DNA of 64,000 nt. It comes from Lolium rigidum (taxonomy: Eukaryota > Streptophyta > Magnoliopsida > Poales > Poaceae). Where the stretch lies: assembly GCF_022539505.1 (NCBI RefSeq), contig NC_061510.1:94690292-94754291 (forward strand), in the 5' to 3' direction. Every line of letters starts with the position of its first letter. Positions within the stretch are counted from its first letter, which is position 1. Below are positions 56,832 through 64,000 of this stretch, one piece after another. Both the position numbers and the translations under genes were made by a program. The notes under the pieces are model-generated. The model worked only from the letters and a program-made list of their open reading frames with translations, was not told where the DNA came from and made no database searches.

Positions 56832-59800
56832 ACTATACTAAGAGCGATCAACTTCGAATTTTCTCAGATTTTACACTTTTTCCTGTCCCTATTTTCGACA
56901 CGTGTTTTAAAATGTTCGGTTTTCTTCCGTGTGCACTGCTGGGGTTTCCTTCTATTTTCATTGCTGCTTGGTTGGGTTGGTTGGTTCTGTTTTGTTTTTC
57001 TTTGGGGACTCTTTGGGTCCGTCTAGCTTTTTCCCCACCTCACCGCTTGTGGGACCCGCTGATTTGTTCAGGCGGTGTGGTCAGCGACTGCCTCCTTTTC
57101 CACCGGGGGCGTTTGCTATTGATCTCTCTGAATTAGTTTTTACTTTTTTTCTTCGTTGTCCCCCGCTTCTTCTTCTTCGTTTTGGTCGCTAGGGTCAGTT
57201 CATCGTCTGTCCGCTGTTTGCAATGGTGCGGGGGCGCCTCCGTGGGTCTGCCTCCCCTAGGGTTCCTCATTTCCGTCAGTCCGTCGATGGGGTCGGGCAT
57301 GTTGGTGATCGGCCGTGCGGTCGTGCGTCTGTTGGCTGTGGGCGGGGTGGTGCTTCTTCCTCGGCGCGCGGTGGCAATGTCTCTAATTTGCGGGGTCCTC
57401 CTGCTCTTTTGCCGCGGGGTGGCGGTGTCCGACGGTGGCGCGGTCGGCCGCGCCTTAGGTCCGACTCTGCTTCTACGGCCGCTGGTGATAGTACTCCGGT
57501 TGGATCTTCTTCTTCCGGTATGTTTTCTCTTGCTGTTAAATTCTTCAAATTAATCTGTAGTTTTGTTTATTACTTTTTGGCTGATTTCTGTGTCACTTCT
57601 TCGTTTTTTAATTTATTTTTGTCTCACTCTTTTTTACCGATTTGTTCTTCTGCTGTTTTGGAATGTTCAGGTCATGCTCGTCGTCGTCTCCTGTGTCTTC
57701 TACTACCGCGCAGGCCCATCGTCGTCGAGAAATTAGAATGGGAAAGCGGCCTTTGTTGACGGATGGTGTGTCCTCGGGTTTGTCCTCTTTTGATTTTGCC
57801 TCTTTCCTCCTTTGCCTTTTTTTTGCTTACTTGTGTGGCTTTTCTGCAGCCGAGTCTTCATCCGGGTTTGCAGCGTCTGTGATTGATCATGTGCCTTTAC
57901 CGTCCCTTGTGTCATCAACTTTTGTTCCTTCACGTTTGTCGATGTCTCAGTTTTCGGCAAGATCTCCATTGCCATCGTTTCGTCATCCGTTCGTACCGTC
58001 AAATGCTCCGTCGCGTGTCCTTCCGCGAGTACCTGTTGATTATGTGGTCCAAACGGTTCTGCTTCCAGACCTACAGTATTGTTTTGGACCTGCATGTTCT
58101 TTGGTCACGTCCTACCCGACCCCTTCTGGTATGTATGTATTTCCTGTTTGTTTAAGCTTCTTCTTTTTCCTTTTTTTTTCCGTTTAGAGGGTACCCCATT
58201 CTTCTTTCGCTTCATCATTTTTGTATGAAAGTAGGCTAATCTTCTGCTTTTATTTACCATAATGTTGGAAAATAATTCTATTTACTCGATGGAAAATAAT
58301 TGACGGACAAAAAATGTGGACATATGCATACTAATCATGATGTGGACCATTTTTTTCCCCTTATCATTTAACTCGGAAATGATGTAATAGGTTTATGCTT
58401 TTTTTGCTTTGACTATTTGTGTTGCTGCCATATGTCATAATGATCTTAACATAATCAAAGGTATGTTTCTAATGGGTAACATATTCCCATGGATTGATTA
58501 ATTTAGAGCCATAAACATCGGACCAATTAACAGAGACTTAGTATTACGGATGGTAGGGCAATCTTTTCAGTTAGTTGGTTTTTCTTTCTCTTTTTCGAAG
58601 TTAGCCAACATTATGTCTACACCTAACATCGTATAAAAAATTTACTTTTATTTATTACTTTATTATTGTCTCGGTACATATCATTTTCGAGGTATATTCC
58701 ACCATGTTAGAGATGTGTAAACGTTCGAACGATTAGTTCATCTTCAATATTGTTGCATTGAAATGCACCACCACACTGAGCATGAGCTAATTTGGCTTCC
58801 TAATTTTTTTTCCCCTCCTGTAGTTTTTCCTTTGCCCTGTGTTGAAGGAAAAGAGGCTTCGTTAAATCATCGTAAGAGAAAAGTGATCACAATCTCAAAT
58901 TGAAAAGAGTTCGAGGTTTGCACAGATTAACCTTTTGTTTTGTTGCCTTATTTTCTGTGACTTTTCCCTGCTGTTTTTTTTTAACAACGTTTCCTTTGAT
59001 TTGTTTTGTAGTTCCAGTCAGTGGGCCACCGTTCTCTGACAAGTGTGCTGCTATGCTCAAAGGTATTGCCTTGGTTTATATATTTTCACTCGTTTTCTTT
59101 TATTTTCTCTCTTTCGTTTGTTAATTTCTTCTTTGTCTATCTCTCGTAGCTCTTTCATCGGAGCGGTCATACTATGGGGTTCCTGCCTTCACGTGCGAAA
59201 AATGCGGTGCGCCGTTTTGGTATATGGAGCGGTCCAAGAGATCCACTGTTGGCAAGGGGCATCTACCCGTTTTTCATGGTTGTTGTCTTCGTGGAAAAGT
59301 ATCTTTGCCGCGGTTCAATGATTGGCCTTCTCCTTTGAAAGAACTGCTTTCTTATGGTTGTGGGTCAGCTTCTGCTCATTTCCATCGTCTTATTAGGCAT
59401 TATAATTCACTGTTTGCTTTTACATCAATGGGTGTTGATGTTGATCGAACGATTAATTCTGGTGGTGCTCCGTATATATTCAAGATGGGTGGATGTGCTT
59501 ACCACATGATAGGATCACTTCTTCCGCGTGGCACTGATGCCCCAAAGTTTGCGCAGCTTTATATGGTTGACTCTGCTGATGAGGTGCAGCGCAGGCTTGA
59601 TTTGTTTGGTCGAGAAGATATTGTTGGAGAGGGTGGCTGCTCTGAATCGGCAGATCCTCTGATTGTCAGAGAGCTTACTGAAATGCTTGACCAGCATAAT
59701 CATTTGGTTTAGCATTTCAGGTTCGCCCGTCAGAGATTGCAGTCTTCTGATTGTCCTAATGTGGTCATCTGGTTTTTTGGCGATGAGGGTGGGTATCATG

Positions 59801-62800
59801 GGACGCGTTTCTCTGGTCCTACAGGTTGTGAGGTTGCTGTATTGATTGTGGCTGATTTAACGCCAGAAATTAACCGTTTTGATGTCGTGGCTGAGACACA
59901 TTCACATGAATTAAGGCAAGTGTCTTCGTTAAATCCTTCACTAATGGCACTCCAGTATCCGTTGCTTTTCCCTTACGGTGACAAAGGGTTTCACCTTGGA
60001 ATTAAATATGTTATTGGTCCATCTTCTTCGGCTAGGCGTTCTGCGCCTCTACGTATATCTTCGTCTTCTGCTTCTGTTGTGCTGGATGACTTGGCTTCTT
60101 CTCCTCAGGACGAAGTGCCTACGTCTTTGGGTTCTTCTCCCGTTGTACCGGATGATTCCGCTTCTTCTTCTCGGGATGAGGTGTCTATGCTGAAGTATTA
60201 CTCTTATTATTTTCATTATCGGCGGAACGAACCTAATCCTTATACATGTTGCGCCCGCCTTAGTCAGCAAATTATTGTGAATGCTTACTCTTGTGTGGAA
60301 GCAAGCAGACTGGCTTATCATTTTTGGAATCAAGAGGCTCTTCGGTCTGAGACATATCAAGGCATTACTGATGCTGTTGGTGAAGGTAATTCGACTGGGA
60401 AAAACTTGGGTGTCCAGTACATACTCTATTCAAGCTTCACTGGTGGCCCTCGGTATATGGTTCAAAATTATCATGATGGTATGGCTATTACTCAGGTCCA
60501 TGGTGCTCCTGACCTTTTTATTACTTTTACATGTAATCCTAAATGGCAAGAGATAAGTGATGCCTTGGCGATGGAGCCACATCAGTGTGCATCAGATCGA
60601 CCTGATATTGTTACAAGAGTTTTCCATATGAAGTACAACGAATTTCTTGCTGAGGTTAAGAGTGGTGAACTGTTTGGCCCTATCAAAGCATGTAAGTGTA
60701 ATTCACTTCTTTGTCTTTTTGTATTTTTTAGGTCCAATCCTATGTCGTGCATGTTCCATGGATCTTGTTGTTGTTCTTTCTGTTTTCTAGGTAGCACTCG
60801 CACTATAGTTGTCCTAGATTATTTCTATAGAAAAAGGAACCTATCTATCCATTCAGCTAATTGGATGTTTTGGTCACATTGCATGCTAGAGGGCGCGGCC
60901 AGAGAGATTGACATTGTCTGGTGATTTAAATAGACTGATTGAGGAAAATATTGTTATGTTTTACTCCTTTTCTTTTTACTGTATGTTCTTACATTTTATA
61001 ATAACATACCACTGCTTACATCCATATTGCTTATGTACATTGCCACCTTCATGATCTAAGTTATTTCATTTCTGCTACTCACCATCATCATACATATTTA
61101 TTCTTTTGACCATGCCTGTTAGTCCCAGTCCAACAACACTCTTCCGCTGCTCAATTTTCTAAACCATTAAATATTTGCTCAAAATCATATAAAATTCTAT
61201 GCATATACTTGGAATATAGATTTGTTTCATTTTCTGAAAATTTGGTAACAACTACATATACACAAAATTCCATTATATCTAACTGTGTATTCTAAGTTAC
61301 CAGCTTGTCTTGATTCTTCAGTTCTGTTCTCTCATTGCTATGGTATCTTGTGTATTTTCTTTGGTCTCTTCTTTATTTCATCTGCTGTTAGTGCAATATC
61401 TTCTAATTTTTTTTTCTCATACTCCTTTGTATTGCAGATCTTTATGTTGTTGAGTTTCAGAAAAGAGGTTTACCGCATACACATACTCTTATATGGCTAA
61501 AAAGGAATACGAAAGAACCATCGTCCGCACTGATTGATAGTTTTGTATGTGCTGAGCTTCCTGATCCAGAAAAGGATCCGTTAGGTTATGTTCTTGTGGA
61601 TGAGTTTATGGTACACGGCCCTTGTGGTAGTCTTAATGTAAATTGTCCCTGTATGAAAGAAGGAATTTGTTCAAAACGTTTCCCTAAGGCTTATAATGAT
61701 GAGACTTTGGTAGATGACAAAGGGTTCCCAGTTTATCATCGCCGTGACGACGGTCGTTTTGTTCTCAGAAACAAGGGAACTGTTAAGCTTACCAACAAAT
61801 GGGTTGTTCCGTACAATTTAGGTCTATTGAAGAGATTTCAGGCTCATATAAATGTTGAGTGGTGTAATAAAACAAATTTGCTCAAGTATTTGTTCAAATA
61901 TGTTACAAAGGGTCCTGATGTGGCCCATGTCCGTTTCCAGGCTGCAGCCGTTGCAGCATCGGCTAATGGGTCTACTTTGCCTCTTGGTCGCAATGAGATC
62001 GAAGAGTATATTAAGTGCAGGTTGTTTATCTATTCTCTTTTTTTTTAGTTGTTACTGTTTTCCTTTTCTTGTTTTTTTGTTTCTTCTCTCTTTGTTTATT
62101 ATAATACTTGTATGCATTATGTTCTTCTCTTTTGTTTTTTCTAGATATATTTCTGCGTGCGAAGCATGCTGGCGTATGTGTTTCTTATGATATACATAGT
62201 CGTCAACCTTCTGTTGAGCGCCTTGTTGTGCATTTGCCTGGAATGAATCGAGTTATTTTCCATGAGAACCAGCCACTTGCATCTTTGGTCGACAGGTCTT
62301 TATTCCATAAAACCATGTTGACCGAGTGGTTTGTTGCCAATGAAAACTATCCTGAAGCTAGAGATCTGACATACTTGGACTTTCCTACTGGTTGGGTATG
62401 GAATGCTTCTCAAAAGGTTTGGACTAAGAGAAGGCAAAAGAGGAAGATTGCAACCAGGATTGGTAGGATCTATCATGTTCACCCGAGCACTGGTGAATTG
62501 TTTTTCCTTCGTATGTTATTATTGGTAGCTACTGGTGCCACCTGTTTTGAAGATCTCCGGCGGTACAATGGTATTTTGTACAGCAGTTTTAAAGCAGCAT
62601 GTCAGGCTCGAGGATTGGTTGGTGATGATAATGAATGGTTTAACTTATTCGAGGAAGCTATTGTATGGGCTACTCCATTTCAGCTAAGGCATCTATTTAT
62701 AACAGTTATACTATATTGCGAAGTTATTAATGGTGATAAAATATTTGATCGGTACTGGCACAGTATGGGTGAAGATATATCCTATAGAATTTCTACTTCA

Positions 62801-64000
62801 TTCCCTGGTTATGTTGTGCCAGATGTTCATATCCAGGATGAGTTGCTTAAAGAGTTATCTGCTATGTTTGCAAGAAATGGATCTTCTCTTGCTTCTTTCA
62901 ACATATCTTCACGTCCTATACCAGCAGATGGTGGACCTTATAATAGATTGATTGCTGAAGAAACTTATTATGATTTTGAAGAATTAATCGTGCAAGGAGA
63001 AGCTATGCGCCAGAATTTGAATGCTGACAAGAGTTTGATATCCAGTCAAATTATGTTTTCCATAGACACCAATACACCTAAAGTATATTTTGTTTCTGGT
63101 CATGGTGGAACAGGAAAAACTTTCTTGTGGAATTGCATTGTCAGTGTCCTTAGATCTGAGCGCCGAATTGTCCTGGCTGTTGCCTCATCTGGAGTTGCTT
63201 CTCTTCTGCTTCCTAATGGTAGAACTGCTCATTCGCGCTTCAGGATTCCGCTAAATGCTAATGACAAATCTCAGTGTAGTATTTCTAGAGGCTCTACTAT
63301 GGCTGCACTTCTTCAAGAAACAAGTTTGATCCTTTGGGATGAAGCTCCGATGACAAGCCGTTATTGCTTTGAAGCTCTTGATCGTACCTTAAGAGATGTT
63401 CTCTCCGCAGATGATTCTGCGAAGTCTGCTCTTCCATTTGGTGGGAAAACTGTTATATTTGGTGGTGATTTCAGGCAAGTTCTCCCTGTAATTGAAGGTG
63501 GTTCAAGGAATGAAATCATTGATGCTTCTCTTATTGCATCACCCTTATGGTGGCATGTTACTGTGTTGAGGTTAAAAGAAAACATGCGTCTTAAGCGGCG
63601 CGACATATCGCCTTCTGAGTGTAAGAAACTATCTCTGTTTGCCCAGTGGATTTTGGATGTTGGTAATGGTGATGTTCCAGGGAGTACAAGAGATGGAGAG
63701 GATTCTGGTTCATGGATAACAATTCCTGAAGACCTTCTGCTCTTGCCATCTTCTTCTAATATGGACGCAGCTATACAGAGTGTATATGAGTCCTTCTTCT
63801 TCAACTATTCTTCGGCTGATTATCTTGCACACCGTTCTATTTTATGCCCAATAAACATTGTGGTTGATGAAATCAATGACTCTGTTTTCCAGCGTGTACC
63901 TGGTTGTGCTAGAAGATATCTGAGTTCCGATTCTATATCTAAATCAACTGATCATGCTTTTGATGCAGAACTATTGTATCCTCCTGAATTTCTTCATTCT
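56832..64000 (+). mobile_element. Helitron, copy B, continues past the window
   Basis: Same proposed left end (ACTATACTA, 56832-56840) and Rep/helicase gene as copy A. The RPA-like part would lie beyond the window. Confidence 0.7.
57223..64000 (+). pseudogene. Helitron Rep/PIF1-type helicase, copy B, 3' end outside window
   Basis: The cleaner copy. A first exon opens at ATG 57223 and stays open to the donor CCG|GTATG near 57518. The 59159-59711 region reads continuously through FTCEKCGAPFW to QHNHLV, ending at the TAG shared with copy A (59710-59712). 59737-60694 is open through the Helitron N region (YILYSSFTGGPRYMVQNY). After the intron the Rep domain shows PHTHTLIWL (His codons 61475 and 61481) and tyrosines at 61887 and 61899. 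The helicase part has Walker A at 63098-63121 and reads on through SSGVASLLLPNGRTAHSRF and TVIFGGDFRQVLPVIEGG without the shifts of copy A. The one-base shift after ACEACWR is present here too, near 62175, so the gene is probably inactive. Confidence 0.85.

Larger units (their letters stand above)
39415..64000 (+). repeat. Long direct repeat, copy B
   Basis: Begins on the first base after the N gap and corresponds to 11253-35839. It continues past the window end. Apart from its first ~1.2 kb it differs from copy A mainly at CAG/CTG trinucleotides, homopolymers and GC-rich stretches of the second Harbinger-like element. Confidence 0.97.

Noticed and set aside
11253..64000. The two long copies as LTRs of a giant element
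   Set aside because: 24 kb is far beyond LTR size, the copies contain a host gene and nested transposons, and copy B starts at a contig edge without TG...CA ends.

Overview
This window looks like a repeat-rich stretch of nuclear DNA from a large grass genome, most likely Triticeae or another Pooideae. The reasons are the kinds of transposable element present (a Gypsy element with a wheat-like gag, Harbinger elements with GAGCATCTCC ends, a Tourist MITE, LINE tails ending in GATATTAATATATTCCC, a multi-exon Helitron) and a very GC-rich, intronless plant gene. The species call is inference; no marker here fixes it. No bacterial, organellar, rRNA or CRISPR features were seen.

Layout. Positions 1-6852 are the 5' part of a minus-strand Gypsy-type LTR retrotransposon: 5' LTR at 5681-6852, then a decayed gag-protease, then a long internal region with no visible reverse transcriptase. 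An acidic reading frame runs on the opposite strand at 17-536. Positions 6858-8274 are AT-rich and featureless. At 8275-9727 a MITE-like element is interrupted by a clean hAT element (8369-9483, perfect 8-bp target duplication). A Harbinger-like element (9735-11180) follows, with its own TATA box and a broken B3-domain gene.

From 11253 to 35839 comes a segment of about 24.6 kb that is present again at 39415-64000, after a 100-N gap (39315-39414). It holds the only convincing host gene, an IRK-interacting-protein / GIL1-like coding sequence on the minus strand (11538-12791, copy 39700-40953). After it come LINE tails, a hAT MITE, an LTR fragment, a Tourist MITE, a second Harbinger-like element with an unknown gene, AT-rich DNA, a 22-bp minisatellite, a SINE-like sequence, a decayed Myb/SANT-like gene and a Helitron. 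The Helitron carries a Rep/PIF1-helicase gene (29052-36318, copy 57223 to the window end) and, in the first copy only, the first exon of an RPA-like gene (39062-39202) just before the gap.

The most informative observations come from comparing the two copies. Over most of their length they differ almost only at CAG/CTG sites and homopolymers, typically as CAG versus CGAG or CTG versus CTCG. This is what I would expect from long-read basecalling at methylated CHG sites, so many frameshifts here may be technical. The first ~1.2 kb is different: there the host gene differs by about two dozen substitutions, nearly all silent, which is real divergence. The repeat is therefore either a redundantly placed contig with a chimeric end or a very young tandem duplication with a conversion tract. 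I found no clearly new biological system; the genes other than the IRKI-like pair all belong to mobile elements.
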